The notes beneath the pieces are model-generated. The model ran no database searches. It worked only from the letters and a program-made list of their open reading frames with translations, and had not been told where the DNA came from. A stretch of 64,000 bases of DNA. Origin: Microbacterium sp. LWH11-1.2 (GTDB taxonomy: Bacteria > Actinomycetota > Actinomycetes > Actinomycetales > Microbacteriaceae). Position 1 is the first letter of the stretch; each line of letters starts with the position of its first letter. Positions 17,792 through 26,487 of this stretch are shown here, piece after piece. A program made the position numbers and the translations under genes. The DNA is taken from contig NZ_CP151636.1 of the NCBI RefSeq assembly GCF_038397745.1, positions 434,001-498,000 of the forward strand. The letters run 5' to 3'.

Positions 17792-19086
17792 TTGACTCCC
17801 TTGATGCGGTAGACGAGAACGGCACCCGCGAGCGCGACGAGCGCGCCGAACAGGTACCAGGTGGTGTATCCGCCGAGCGGCGTCGCCGCACCCAGCGCGA
17901 TGATCCCGGGGGCGATGGCCGGGGCGATCGACTGCGGCAGCGCGTTGGCGATGTTCAGCACGCCGAGGTCCTTCGCGACGTCGTCGGGGTTCGGCAGCAC
18001 TTCGGTGGCGAGCGCGAGGTCGACGGAGAGGAACGACCCGGCCCCGAGGCCGATGATCGCCTGCGCCACGATCACGGTCGTGATGTCGGGGGCGACGGCG
18101 AGGATGACGAGGCCGACGACCATGATGAGTCCGGCGACGGCGACGAACGGGCGACGCTTGCCGATCTTGTCGGAGAGGAACCCGCCCAGCGGCGAGGAGA
18201 TCGCCATCGCGGCCATCGAGGCGAGGTTCGCGGCGAGGATGATGCCGACCGCGCCCTGCTCGTCGAGGCCGAACTTGGTCACGAGGTACAGCGGCAGGAA
18301 GGTGGCGATGCCGGCGTAGCCGAACATGACGAAGAACTTGGTGAGCCAGGTCCAGCCGAAGTCCGGGTGTTTGCGCGGGTTGAAGACGAACGACCCGAAG
18401 AAGGTGCCGACGGTGAAGCGGTCGGCGGGCTTCTCGGCAAGGCGGCGGTCCTTGAGCAGCAGGACGAAGACGATCACGAGGACGAGAGCGATCGCGCCGG
18501 GCACGAAGAAACGCTCGAAGTCACCCGGAAGGAAGTTCACGAGGAAGCTGCCGGCGAGGATGCCGATCGGCGTGGTGATGCCGATGATGCCCGAGACCTT
18601 GCCGCGGCTCGAGACCGGGACCTGGTCGGGCAGCGTGGCGTTGGCGGCGGCGAGGACCGCGTTCATCGAGGCCTGCACCAGGCACCAGGCGATCAGCACC
18701 ACGAGCACGGAGCTCGCGACGCCGATCAGGGCGAAACCGCCGAGTCCGACGATCGCGCCGCCGAGGATCCACGGGCGGCGCATGCCCCAGCGCGAGGTCG
18801 TGCGGTCGGAGAGTCGGCCGACGAGAGGATTCGCGATGAGAGCGAACGCCGCGCCGACGCCCATGACGAGGCCGAGGCTGCCCTCGGTGTTGGTCGGGTC
18901 GATGTGCTGGATCTTGAACGCCATCGACACCATCACCGGGGTGAGGAGGGCGAGGTAGACGCCGAAGTTCACGGCGGCGAGGCCGGGCGTGTAGCCGCGC
19001 GGCGTCTTCGGCGGGGTGGTCCCGGGTGCCTTGAAGCCGGTGGTGCCGACCGCGGCCGCGTTCGCGGCGGATGACAGCTCTGTCAT
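17788..19086 (-). CDS. MFS transporter, probable glycoside carrier
   Basis: 432 aa with 12 predicted membrane helices. The cytoplasmic loop after helix 2 is LVGRLSDRTTSRWGMRRPW, and the corresponding loop in the second half is GGFLSDKIGKRRPF. The pattern resembles SLC45/GPH-like sugar porters. The start at 19086 has AAAGGA upstream; the preceding in-frame codons overlap the operator region. Coupling to the GH3 gene suggests it imports the oligosaccharide that the hydrolase cleaves. Two TetR-type operator half-copies lie 66-102 bases upstream. Confidence 0.9.
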   Translation of the reverse strand: MTELSSAANAAAVGTTGFKAPGTTPPKTPRGYTPGLAAVNFGVYLALLTPVMVSMAFKIQHIDPTNTEGSLGLVMGVGAAFALIANPLVGRLSDRTTSRWGMRRPWILGGAIVGLGGFALIGVASSVLVVLIAWCLVQASMNAVLAAANATLPDQVPVSSRGKVSGIIGITTPIGILAGSFLVNFLPGDFERFFVPGAIALVLVIVFVLLLKDRRLAEKPADRFTVGTFFGSFVFNPRKHPDFGWTWLTKFFVMFGYAGIATFLPLYLVTKFGLDEQGAVGIILAANLASMAAMAISSPLGGFLSDKIGKRRPFVAVAGLIMVVGLVILAVAPDITTVIVAQAIIGLGAGSFLSVDLALATEVLPNPDDVAKDLGVLNIANALPQSIAPAIAPGIIALGAATPLGGYTTWYLFGALVALAGAVLVYRIKGVK

Positions 19087-19151
19087 GACAGTCCTTTCGA
19101 TGCGCCGCACGTCTTCGGGCGAGGCGGCTCTGGGAAGAAGATACACCAATC

Positions 19152-19188
19152 TCGACCGTTTGGTAAGTGAATATCGACCGGTCGGTAA
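19152..19188. promoter_or_regulatory. Double operator between the MFS and tandem-TetR genes
   Basis: TCGACCGTTTGGTAA (19152-19166) and TCGACCGGTCGGTAA (19174-19188) are direct copies with a 22-bp period, about two helical turns. The second contains a perfect 10-bp palindrome CGACCGGTCG, typical of TetR operators. The position in the divergent intergenic region suggests autoregulation and control of the MFS/GH3 operon. Confidence 0.7.
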
Positions 19189-19217
19189 TGAGGGAGGATG
19201 GGGGTGGAGAGGAAGCG

Positions 19218-20492
19218 ATGACGATCACGACGCCCCGGGGCTCACGGCACGCGCGCGCCGCGGAGACGCGGCAGCGGATCATCGCCGCCGCCCGCGAGCT
19301 GTTCATCGGCCACGGCTACCGCTCCACGTCGCTGCGCGACATCGCGGCGGCGGCATCCGTCAGTCATCCCGGCCTGCTCGGGCACTTCTCCTCCAAAGAC
19401 GCGCTGCTCGTGGAGGTCGTCGGCGAGTTCGAGGCCGAGAACGAGGACGTGTTCAGCACGATCGCCGCGGCATCCGAACCCGGCGAGCTGATCTTCGCCC
19501 GGCTCGCCGAGCGGAACTCCCGAACCGAGGGATACCTCGAGCTCTTCGCCGCTCTCACGGGCGAGGCGTCCTCACCCGGACACCCCGCCCACGAGCGGAT
19601 GCGCGAGCGCTACGCGCGGCTGCGCGAACTCAGCCGTGACGTGCTGGCCGACGCGCAGCATCTGGGCGCCATCGACCCGGAACGCGACGTCGACGGCGAG
19701 GTCACGCGCCACACCGCCGGCTGGGACGGCCTGCAGCTTCTGGCGCAGTACCTGCCCGACCAGGTCGACGTCGTCGAGATGCTCGAGGAGCGCGAGGCGC
19801 TGTGGGTGCTGCCGACCGGATGGCGCGATCCCGACGACGGAGAACCTTCACCCGAGGCGTCGGGTCCGCTGCCTGCTCCGTTCGGCGTCAAGCCGGCCGA
19901 CGTCGATCCGGGTTACGCGGTGGGACGACGGCGACGGACGCAGATCGTCGCCGACGCCATGCGCCTCTTCTCGCACGACGGCTACGGCGACACCAGCCTG
20001 CGCGACATCGCCGAAGCCGTCGGGGTCTCGAAGTCGACCCTGCTGCACCACTACCCCTCGAAGGAGCTGCTGCTGAGCGCGGTGCTCGCCGAACGCGACA
20101 GCGCCATCCGGGAGAGGGGCGTCATCCGCACCTCGGATCGCGCCGGCGACCTGCTCCGCGGCATCGCCGACGGCGCCCGCGTGAACGCGCTCGAGGAGCC
20201 GGGCCTGATCCAGGTCTACGCCGTGCTCTCCTGCGAGGCGGTGCCGGCGTCGCATCCGGCCCACGACTACTTCACCGAGCGCTTCTCGAGCGCGATCGCC
20301 TACTTCACCGAGCTGTTCCGACTGGCCCAGCTCGACGGCGATCTTCCCTCGCACCGCGACCCCGCGCGCGAGGCGATCTGGCTCATCGCGATGTGGGACG
20401 GCCTGCAGTATCAATGGCTCTACGATCGGGACGCCGTCGACGTCGCCGCGCACCTGCGCGCGCACATGGACGATGTGCTGCCGGTGCGCTGA
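19218..20492 (+). CDS. Tandem TetR/AcrR regulator (two TetR units fused)
   Basis: 424 aa, twice the usual TetR length. Unit one has its helix-turn-helix at about residues 18-64 (GYRSTSLRDIAAAASVSHPG). Unit two has a second at about 234-285 (GYGDTSLRDIAEAVGVSKST). Each is followed by its own C-terminal ligand-type domain, and both C-terminal domains share LxxxxxxHPAHDY/E and WDGLQ. The start was chosen for the GGAGAGGAAG ribosome site before ATG 19218. It probably represses the divergent MFS/GH3 operon through the double operator. The single chain likely behaves as a built-in dimer, though it could still pair further. Confidence 0.9.
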   Translation: MTITTPRGSRHARAAETRQRIIAAARELFIGHGYRSTSLRDIAAAASVSHPGLLGHFSSKDALLVEVVGEFEAENEDVFSTIAAASEPGELIFARLAERNSRTEGYLELFAALTGEASSPGHPAHERMRERYARLRELSRDVLADAQHLGAIDPERDVDGEVTRHTAGWDGLQLLAQYLPDQVDVVEMLEEREALWVLPTGWRDPDDGEPSPEASGPLPAPFGVKPADVDPGYAVGRRRRTQIVADAMRLFSHDGYGDTSLRDIAEAVGVSKSTLLHHYPSKELLLSAVLAERDSAIRERGVIRTSDRAGDLLRGIADGARVNALEEPGLIQVYAVLSCEAVPASHPAHDYFTERFSSAIAYFTELFRLAQLDGDLPSHRDPAREAIWLIAMWDGLQYQWLYDRDAVDVAAHLRAHMDDVLPVR

Positions 20493-20504
20493 CCGAGGTG
20501 CCGG

Positions 20505-22547
20505 TCAGGCGGCGGCGATGACCGCGAGCACGCCCTCGCCGTAGGCCTCGCGCTTCTTCGCGCCGATACCCGTGATGCCGTCGAGATCGCCGAGGGATGC
20601 CGGGCGATGCTCGGCCAGAGCGCGCAGCGTCGCATCGCCGAACACGATGTACGCGGGCACGCCCTGCTCGCGGGCGGTCTCGGCGCGCCAGGCCCGCAGG
20701 GCCTCGAACAAGCCGCGGTCACCGGCATCCAGAGCATCGGCGGCGCTGGCCTTGCGGGCACGGGTCTGTGACGTCGGGCGCCCGATCGTGTCCTTGCGCA
20801 GCGGCACGGGCGTCTCGCCGCGGAGCACGGCGGCCGCCGCCTCGCCGGGAGCGAGCGTGCCGTAGTCGCCCTGTGCGACGAGGATGCCGCGGGCGAGCAG
20901 CTGCCGCACGACGCTGCGCCAGTCCTGGTCGGAGAGGTCGGCGCCGATGCCGTAGGTCGCGAGCTTGTCGTGCCCCTGCTGACGGATGCGCTCGGTCGAG
21001 GCTCCGCGCAGGATGTCGACGAGGTGTCCGGCGCCGAACGCCTGGTTGCGCTCGCGCTTCAGCCGCACGATCGTCGAGAGCAGCTTCTGCGCCGGGACGA
21101 GACCGTCGAACGTCTCGGTGTCGTCGAGGCAGGTGTCGCAGTTGCCGCACGGCTGCGACTCCTGGCCGAAGTACCCGAGCAGATTCTGGCGACGGCACTC
21201 GACCGTCTCGCAGAGCGCGAGCATCGCGTCGAGGTGCTGCCCGAGCCGCATCTTGAAGGTGCGGTCGCCCGGGCTCTGGTCGATCATGCGGCGCTGCTGC
21301 ACGACGTCGCCGAGGCCGTACGCCATCCAGGCCACCGACGGCTCGCCGTCGCGGCCGGCACGACCGGTCTCCTGGTAGTACCCCTCGACGGACTTCGGCA
21401 GGTCGATGTGCGCGACGAAGCGGACATCGGGCTTGTCGATGCCCATGCCGAACGCGATGGTCGCGACCATGACCACGCCGTCTTCCCGGAGGAAGCGCGA
21501 CTGGTTCGCGGCGCGCACCTCGGCCGGGAGACCCGCGTGGTACGGCAGCGCGTCGAGCCCCTGGGCGGCCAGGTAGGTCGCGGTCTGCTCGACCGACTTG
21601 CGGCTGAGCGCGTAGACGATGCCGGCGGGCGGGGTCCCTGCGTCTGTCGAAGGGGTCTGCGAGCGGATGAACGCGACGAGCTGCTTGCGCGGATCGACCT
21701 TCGGCACGATCCGGTACTGGATGTTCGGGCGGTCGAAGCTGGCGACGAAGTGCTTCGCCGTGTCGAGGCGGAGCCGCTCGGTGAGCTCCTTGTGCGTCGC
21801 CGCGGTCGCCGTGGCGGTGAGCGCCATGCGCGGCACACCGGGGAACCGCTCGCCGAGGTCACCCAGGGCGAGGTAGTCGGGGCGGAAGTCGTGCCCCCAC
21901 TGCGACACGCAGTGCGCCTCGTCGATCGCGATGACGCTGAGCGTGCCACGCTGCAGCAGCGCCGTGGTCTGCGCGCTCGACAGGCGCTCGGGCGCGACGT
22001 AGATGAGGTCGAGCTCTCCGGCCACGTAGGCCCGCTCGACCTCACGCCGCTCGTCGATGGCCTGGGTGGAGTTCAGATACGCGGCCTTGACGCCGTTGGC
22101 GCGCAGCGCGTCGACCTGGTCGTGCATGAGCGCGATGAGCGGGCTGATGACGAGACCCGTGCCCTCGCGCACGAGCGCCGGCACCTGGTAGGTGATGCTC
22201 TTGCCGCCACCGGTCGGCATCAGCACGACCGCGTCGCCGCCCGCGATCACCTGCTCGACGATGGCCGCCTGATCGCCGCGGAACTCGTCGTAGCCGAAGA
22301 CGGTGTGCAGCGCCTCGCGCGCGGTCGGGTACCTGCTCGGCGTCGCCTTGCGGACGGCCGGGGCGACCTTGGTGACCGGCCCGGGACCCCAGTCGAGCGG
22401 CGGTTCGAAGCCCGCGCCCTGCGGCTCCCAGTCCATCGGCTCGGGCGGAGCGGACGACTCCCAGCCGTCGTCGTAGGGCTCGTCGGCGTACCCCTCGACA
22501 GGCTCAGGGACCCAACCTTCGTACGGGTCACGGGGAGTCTGCGGCAT
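20505..22547 (-). CDS. recQ: ATP-dependent DNA helicase RecQ
   Basis: 680 aa. It is a 3'-5' helicase acting in recombination and repair. Visible are Walker A MPTGGGKSITYQ, the DEAH box IAIDEAHCVSQWGHDFRPDY, helicase domain 2 with GRAGRDGEPS, the zinc-binding cluster CRRQNLLGYFG...CGNCDTC, a winged-helix region and a C-terminal HRDC domain (PAYIVFGDATLRALAEHRP). Two copies of the window's 23-bp repeat are read through in frame. One gives residues 13-19 (VPEPVEG); one sits inside helicase domain 2 at about residues 298-305. A TACGCT -10 box six bases before the ATG suggests a leaderless mRNA, though GGAGGG lies between them. Confidence 0.96.
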   Translation of the reverse strand: MPQTPRDPYEGWVPEPVEGYADEPYDDGWESSAPPEPMDWEPQGAGFEPPLDWGPGPVTKVAPAVRKATPSRYPTAREALHTVFGYDEFRGDQAAIVEQVIAGGDAVVLMPTGGGKSITYQVPALVREGTGLVISPLIALMHDQVDALRANGVKAAYLNSTQAIDERREVERAYVAGELDLIYVAPERLSSAQTTALLQRGTLSVIAIDEAHCVSQWGHDFRPDYLALGDLGERFPGVPRMALTATATAATHKELTERLRLDTAKHFVASFDRPNIQYRIVPKVDPRKQLVAFIRSQTPSTDAGTPPAGIVYALSRKSVEQTATYLAAQGLDALPYHAGLPAEVRAANQSRFLREDGVVMVATIAFGMGIDKPDVRFVAHIDLPKSVEGYYQETGRAGRDGEPSVAWMAYGLGDVVQQRRMIDQSPGDRTFKMRLGQHLDAMLALCETVECRRQNLLGYFGQESQPCGNCDTCLDDTETFDGLVPAQKLLSTIVRLKRERNQAFGAGHLVDILRGASTERIRQQGHDKLATYGIGADLSDQDWRSVVRQLLARGILVAQGDYGTLAPGEAAAAVLRGETPVPLRKDTIGRPTSQTRARKASAADALDAGDRGLFEALRAWRAETAREQGVPAYIVFGDATLRALAEHRPASLGDLDGITGIGAKKREAYGEGVLAVIAAA
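21632..21654. repeat. 23-bp dispersed repeat inside recQ (internal copy)
   Basis: Reads GGTCCCTGCGTCTGTCGAAG on the plus strand, close to the reverse complement of CTTCGACAAGCTCAGGGACC. It encodes part of TPSTDAGTPPAG within helicase domain 2, in frame. Confidence 0.6.
22491..22513. repeat. 23-bp dispersed repeat in the 5' end of recQ
   Basis: CCTCGACAGGCTCAGGGACC lies here within the recQ coding region and is translated as VPEPVEG. It belongs to the same family as the copies at 22924, 35628 and 45743. Confidence 0.8.
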
Positions 22548-22553
22548 CCCTCC

Positions 22554-22559
22554 AGCGTA
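22554..22559 (-). promoter_or_regulatory. Leaderless-type -10 box of recQ
   Basis: TACGCT on the minus strand, six bases before the recQ ATG. The spacer GGAGGG could alternatively act as a very close ribosome site. Confidence 0.45.
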
Positions 22560-22636
22560 ACGATCCCCGCCGACGTCGACGGCGCCTGTCCACAGATCCG
22601 GGCGTAGGTTGGATGCAGACGCATGAAGGAGCCCCC

Positions 22637-22969
22637 ATGACCGACATCACCGTCACCCGCAACGACGAGGAATCGCGCTACGAGATCCGCTCGGGCGACG
22701 TGCTCGCGGGCTTCGCCGCGTTCGATCTGCGGCCCGGCTCCATCCGCTTCCTCCATACCGAGATCGACGACGAGTTCCAGGGTCAGGGTCTCGCGGGGAA
22801 GCTCGCTTCGGCGGCGCTGACGGATGCCGCGGGTCGCGGCGAGGCGATCGTGCCGCTGTGCCCCTACATCGCGAAGTACCTCGAGACGCATGAGATCGAG
22901 GGCGCCGAGATCCGCTGGCCCCGCCCTTCGACAAGCTCAGGGACCCAGAGGGCTCAGGGGTCCGAATGA
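22637..22969 (+). CDS. Small GNAT-family N-acetyltransferase (YjdJ type)
   Basis: 110 aa. It resembles the short GCN5-related family with GFAAFDLRPGSIRFLHTEID, the acetyl-CoA binding turn EFQGQGLAGKLASAALTDA and VPLCPYIAKYLETH. These proteins bind acetyl-CoA; their targets are mostly unknown. The start is supported by AAGGAG five bases before the ATG. The last 14 or so residues (RPSTSSGTQRAQ) are encoded by a copy of the dispersed 23-bp repeat, so the natural C-terminus may have been extended. The stop overlaps the pirin start (ATGA). Confidence 0.9.
   Translation: MTDITVTRNDEESRYEIRSGDVLAGFAAFDLRPGSIRFLHTEIDDEFQGQGLAGKLASAALTDAAGRGEAIVPLCPYIAKYLETHEIEGAEIRWPRPSTSSGTQRAQGSE
22924..22946. repeat. 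23-bp dispersed repeat at the GNAT/pirin junction
   Basis: Contains CTTCGACAAGCTCAGGGACC exactly, followed by a partial second copy (GGCTCAGGGGTCC). It encodes the C-terminal tail of the acetyltransferase. Confidence 0.85.
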
Positions 22970-23901
22970 TCGGGCAGCGCCGCCTCGTCCTGGAACCGCG
23001 CGAGGTTCCGCTCGGCGGGGTGCGCGGCATGAGCGTGCTGCGCGCGCTTCCGCATCGCAACCTGCCCACGATCGGCGCCTGGTGCTTCCTCGACCGGTTC
23101 GGCCCCGCCGATACGAGGATGCGGGTGGAGCCGCATCCGCACATCGGCCTGCAGACCGTGACCTGGCCGCTCGTCGGCGAGATCCGGCACCGCGACTCGC
23201 TCGGCAGCGACGCCGACCTGCGCCGTGGCCAGCTGAACCTGATGACGGCCGGGAACGGCATCTCGCACTCGGAGTACTCGATCGGCGACGACCCGATCCC
23301 CCTCGACGCCCTGCAGTTCTGGGTCGTGCTGCCGGAGTCCACCCGCCACGGCGCTGCCGGATTCGAGCGGCACACCGAGTTGCCGGGCGTGGCCCTCACG
23401 GCGGATGCCGGGGCCGACGCCACCGCGACGGTCGTGCTCGGCGAGTTCGCCGGCGTCCGCTCGCCGGCGACCGTGCACACCCCGATCGTCGGCACCGAGA
23501 TCGTGCTCGCCCCCGGCTCCCGCGTCCGCCTGCCGCTCCACCCCGACTGGGAGCACGCGCTCATGCTCGTCGAGGGCGACGCGGTCGTGTCCGCGCATCC
23601 GATGGAGCGCAATGATCTGCTCTACCTCGGCGACTCCCGCGATGAGGTGGAGGTGTCATCGACCGAGGGCTCCCTGCTGTTCCTGCTCGGCGGCGAGCCG
23701 TTCGAGGACGACATCGTGATGTGGTGGAACTTCGCCGGCCGCACGCACGACGAGATCGTCGCGGCCCGCGAGGCGTGGGAGGCGGAGTCATCCCCCGACG
23801 CCGCGACGCCGCGGTTCGGTGCGGTGGATGGTCACGATGTGCGCATCCCCGCCCCGCCGCTGCCCGACGTGCGGCTGATGCCGCGCGGCCGCCGGATCTG
23901 A
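22966..23901 (+). CDS. Pirin family protein
   Basis: 311 aa, a bicupin. The N-terminal cupin holds the metal-site region PHPHIGLQTVTWPLVGEI with HRDS and the pirin signature MTAGNGISHSE. The C-terminal half has the second cupin (LVEGDAVVSAHPMERNDLLYL). Pirins bind a metal; some have quercetinase activity and others act as redox-sensitive regulators. Which applies here cannot be told. The ATG overlaps the acetyltransferase stop by four bases, so the two are translationally coupled. The gene is convergent with the symporter gene. Confidence 0.93.
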   Translation: MIGQRRLVLEPREVPLGGVRGMSVLRALPHRNLPTIGAWCFLDRFGPADTRMRVEPHPHIGLQTVTWPLVGEIRHRDSLGSDADLRRGQLNLMTAGNGISHSEYSIGDDPIPLDALQFWVVLPESTRHGAAGFERHTELPGVALTADAGADATATVVLGEFAGVRSPATVHTPIVGTEIVLAPGSRVRLPLHPDWEHALMLVEGDAVVSAHPMERNDLLYLGDSRDEVEVSSTEGSLLFLLGGEPFEDDIVMWWNFAGRTHDEIVAAREAWEAESSPDAATPRFGAVDGHDVRIPAPPLPDVRLMPRGRRI

Positions 23902-23942
23902 CGGCGCCGTTCGTCTCACTCCGCTCGCCCAGGAACCAGGGC

Positions 23943-25400
23943 TCAGCCGGGCTCCGGCGTGTGCACCCGCGCGAGGAAGCGCTCGGTGCGCGGCGACGGC
24001 CCGCGCGGGTCGAGCAGCGACACCACGACCGTGACCACCGCAGCGAGCGGGATCGTCCACGCCGCCGGCTGCGCCAGATACGGGGCAGCCGCTCCGACTC
24101 CCCCGATCACGGCATGCACCAGCAGGGCGAGCCCCGCCGCGACCCCGCCCGACAGCATCCCCGCCACCGCGCCGCGGGCGGTGAGCCCGCGCCACCACAC
24201 CCCGAGCAGCACGACCGGCGACAGCGTCGACGCGGCCACGACGAACACCACCCCGACGCTCGACCCGAGGCCCGCGGGGGCGGTGAGCAGCGCCACCGCG
24301 AGCGGCACGACCGCGCACAGCACGGCGGAAAGCCGGAACGAGCGCACCGAGCCGGAGAACACGTCCTGGCTGATCACGCCGGCGAGCGACACCACGAGCC
24401 CCGCCGATGTCGCCAGGAACGCAGCGAACGCGCCCGCCACGATGAGCGCGGTGAGCAGTTCGCCGAACACCCCGGGGAAGACGCGCGAGGGCAGCAGCAG
24501 CACGACCGTGTCGGCGATGCCGGGCACGGCGAGATCGGGGGCGGCGATGCGTGCCAGCAGACCCATGGTGCTCGACACCGCGTAGAAGGCGCTCACCATG
24601 GCGATCACGATGACGGTCGTGCGCCGGGCCGACACCCCCGTCGGACTCGTATAGAACCGCACGAGCACGTGCGGGAGCCCCATGGTCCCCAGCAGCAGGG
24701 CGAGCAGGAGGGATGCCGTCTCGTACGCGTCGAACCCCGACGGCCCCGCCTCGGCGGGGAAGACGAGCGCCGGATCGAAGTCGTGCGGTCCGCCGCTCAG
24801 CGCGAAGGCGATGCACACGACCGGGACCAGCAGCGCCGTGAGCTTAAGCCAGTACTGGAACGCCTGCACATAGGTGATCGCGCGCATGCCGCCGGCGGCC
24901 ACTGCGGCGGCCACCAATACCGCGACGGTCACGGCGCCCACCCACTCCGGCACACCGGCGACCACGAGCAGGGTGATCCCCGCGCCGTGCAGCTGCGGCA
25001 CGATGTAGAGCCACCCGATGATGAGCACCGCGATGCTGGTGACCCGCCGCGCGGCGCCCGAGTCCAGCCGCGCCTCGATGAAGTCGGGGATCGTGTACGC
25101 GCCGCTGCGGCGGAGCGGAGCCGCGACGAACGCCAGCACGAGCAGATACCCGGCCGCGTAGCCGATCGGGAACCAGAATCCCCTCGCACCGTCGAGCAGC
25201 ACGAGCCCCGACAGGCCGAGGAAGGTGCCGGCCGACAGGTACTCCCCGCTGATCGCGGAGGCGTTCCAGACCGGCCGAACCGTGCGGGAGGCGACGAAGA
25301 AGTCTCCGGTGGTGCGCGAGATCCGCAGTCCGTACACGCCGATGAGCAGCGTCGCGACGATGACCAGCGCGACGCCGACGAGGTCGAGGACCGCGTTCAC
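23943..25400 (-). CDS. Sodium:solute symporter (SSS family, ActP-like)
   Basis: 485 aa with about 13 membrane helices. It has the SSS signature region YGLRISRTTGDFFVASRTV and ISGEYLSAGTFLGLSG, typical of acetate/pyruvate-type symporters (ActP, MctC). It probably imports a short carboxylate with sodium. The start is GTG at 25400, overlapping the stop of the DUF485-like gene (GTGA). It is the last gene of an operon that begins with a LytS-type kinase and a LytTR regulator. Confidence 0.9.
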   Translation of the reverse strand: MNAVLDLVGVALVIVATLLIGVYGLRISRTTGDFFVASRTVRPVWNASAISGEYLSAGTFLGLSGLVLLDGARGFWFPIGYAAGYLLVLAFVAAPLRRSGAYTIPDFIEARLDSGAARRVTSIAVLIIGWLYIVPQLHGAGITLLVVAGVPEWVGAVTVAVLVAAAVAAGGMRAITYVQAFQYWLKLTALLVPVVCIAFALSGGPHDFDPALVFPAEAGPSGFDAYETASLLLALLLGTMGLPHVLVRFYTSPTGVSARRTTVIVIAMVSAFYAVSSTMGLLARIAAPDLAVPGIADTVVLLLPSRVFPGVFGELLTALIVAGAFAAFLATSAGLVVSLAGVISQDVFSGSVRSFRLSAVLCAVVPLAVALLTAPAGLGSSVGVVFVVAASTLSPVVLLGVWWRGLTARGAVAGMLSGGVAAGLALLVHAVIGGVGAAAPYLAQPAAWTIPLAAVVTVVVSLLDPRGPSPRTERFLARVHTPEPG

Positions 25401-25771
25401 TCGCGGTCCCGCAGCGCCCGGTAGCGCCGCTCGTTGCGCGCGGCGGTGCGCACGTAGAGCACCGCGAACACGAGGATGATCGGGTAGAACGCGTAGGCCT
25501 GCAGCAGCCACGACAGCGGCAGCCCCCAGATGAGGACCCGGCCGATCTCGGGGATCAGCGCGATCGCCAGCGTCAGCGCGACCACCACGAGCACGAAGCC
25601 GGCAACGGTGCCGAGCGCGAGGCGGAGCTGGCTGCGCATGAGGGCCCTGGCGTACACGGCATCCGCTTCGTCTACCGGTGAACCGGGCAGGGCGATGCCG
25701 CGGGTCGAGGTGGACGGCCGCCGTGCGGGGAGGTCGGCCGTCACCCGCACGCGCTTCGGGATCTCGCTCAT
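25397..25771 (-). CDS. Small membrane partner of the symporter (DUF485-like)
   Basis: 124 aa. It has a charged N-terminal part and two membrane helices (about 58-80 and 85-107, LQAYAFYPIILVFAVLYV), then a short basic end NERRYRALRDRE. The layout and position directly before an ActP-like symporter match the small DUF485-type partners of such symporters. The start at 25771 overlaps the response regulator stop (ATGA). The family assignment is by context and topology. Confidence 0.8.
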   Translation of the reverse strand: MSEIPKRVRVTADLPARRPSTSTRGIALPGSPVDEADAVYARALMRSQLRLALGTVAGFVLVVVALTLAIALIPEIGRVLIWGLPLSWLLQAYAFYPIILVFAVLYVRTAARNERRYRALRDRE

Positions 25772-26487
25772 CCGATTCCCTCGCCGCGCACCAGGGCTTC
25801 GCGCACGGCCGGCACGAGGCGCCGGCTCACGGGCAGCGACAGCTCGCCGATCGACACCGCGGGGTCCGAACCCGACAGGCGCGCCTCGGTCACCGCTGCG
25901 GTGCGGACCAGCGACGAGCGATGGATGCGGAGGAATCCGGCATCCGCCCACCGCACCTCCAGCTCCGAGATGGGGATGCGCACGAGATGTCCGGCGCCGT
26001 CGCCGGTGTGCAGCCGCGAGTAGTCGCCCTGCGCCTGCACCCAGCGCACGTCGCTCCGGCGCACGAAGCGCACCGCCGAGCCGACCGTGACCGGCAGCAT
26101 CTCGTCGTCTCCCGGTCGCGCCGTGTCGGCCAGTTCGATGACGCGATCGATCGCCTGTCGCAGCCGCTCGGCGCGGACCGGCTTGAGCAGATAGTCCGCC
26201 GCGCGCAGCTCGAAGGCCTCGACGGCACGGGCGTCGTCTGCCGTGACGAACACGACGGCCGGCGGCTGGGCGAGGGCGAGCAGCGCCCGCGCGAGCTCGG
26301 TGCCGGTCAGCCCGGGCATGTGGATGTCGAGGAAGGCGATCCGCACGGCCCGCTCGGAGAGCTGCCGCAGCGCATCCGCCCCGCTGCCCGCGGTGAGGAT
26401 CTCGCCGATCCGATCGTCGGTGCGCAGCAGGTGGACGAGCTCGTCCAGCGCGGGTCTCTCGTCGTCGGCGACCAGCACGTCGATCAT
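25768..26487 (-). CDS. LytTR-family response regulator
   Basis: 239 aa. The receiver domain has acidic residues VADDERPA, the phosphorylation site Asp54 (AFLDIHMPG), Thr in FVTADDA and Lys in YLLKPVRAE. A LytTR DNA-binding domain follows from about residue 135 (VQAQGDYSRLHT, FLRIHRSSLVR). It probably activates uptake genes in response to the adjacent kinase. It overlaps both neighbours by four bases. Confidence 0.95.
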   Translation of the reverse strand: MIDVLVADDERPALDELVHLLRTDDRIGEILTAGSGADALRQLSERAVRIAFLDIHMPGLTGTELARALLALAQPPAVVFVTADDARAVEAFELRAADYLLKPVRAERLRQAIDRVIELADTARPGDDEMLPVTVGSAVRFVRRSDVRWVQAQGDYSRLHTGDGAGHLVRIPISELEVRWADAGFLRIHRSSLVRTAAVTEARLSGSDPAVSIGELSLPVSRRLVPAVREALVRGEGIG

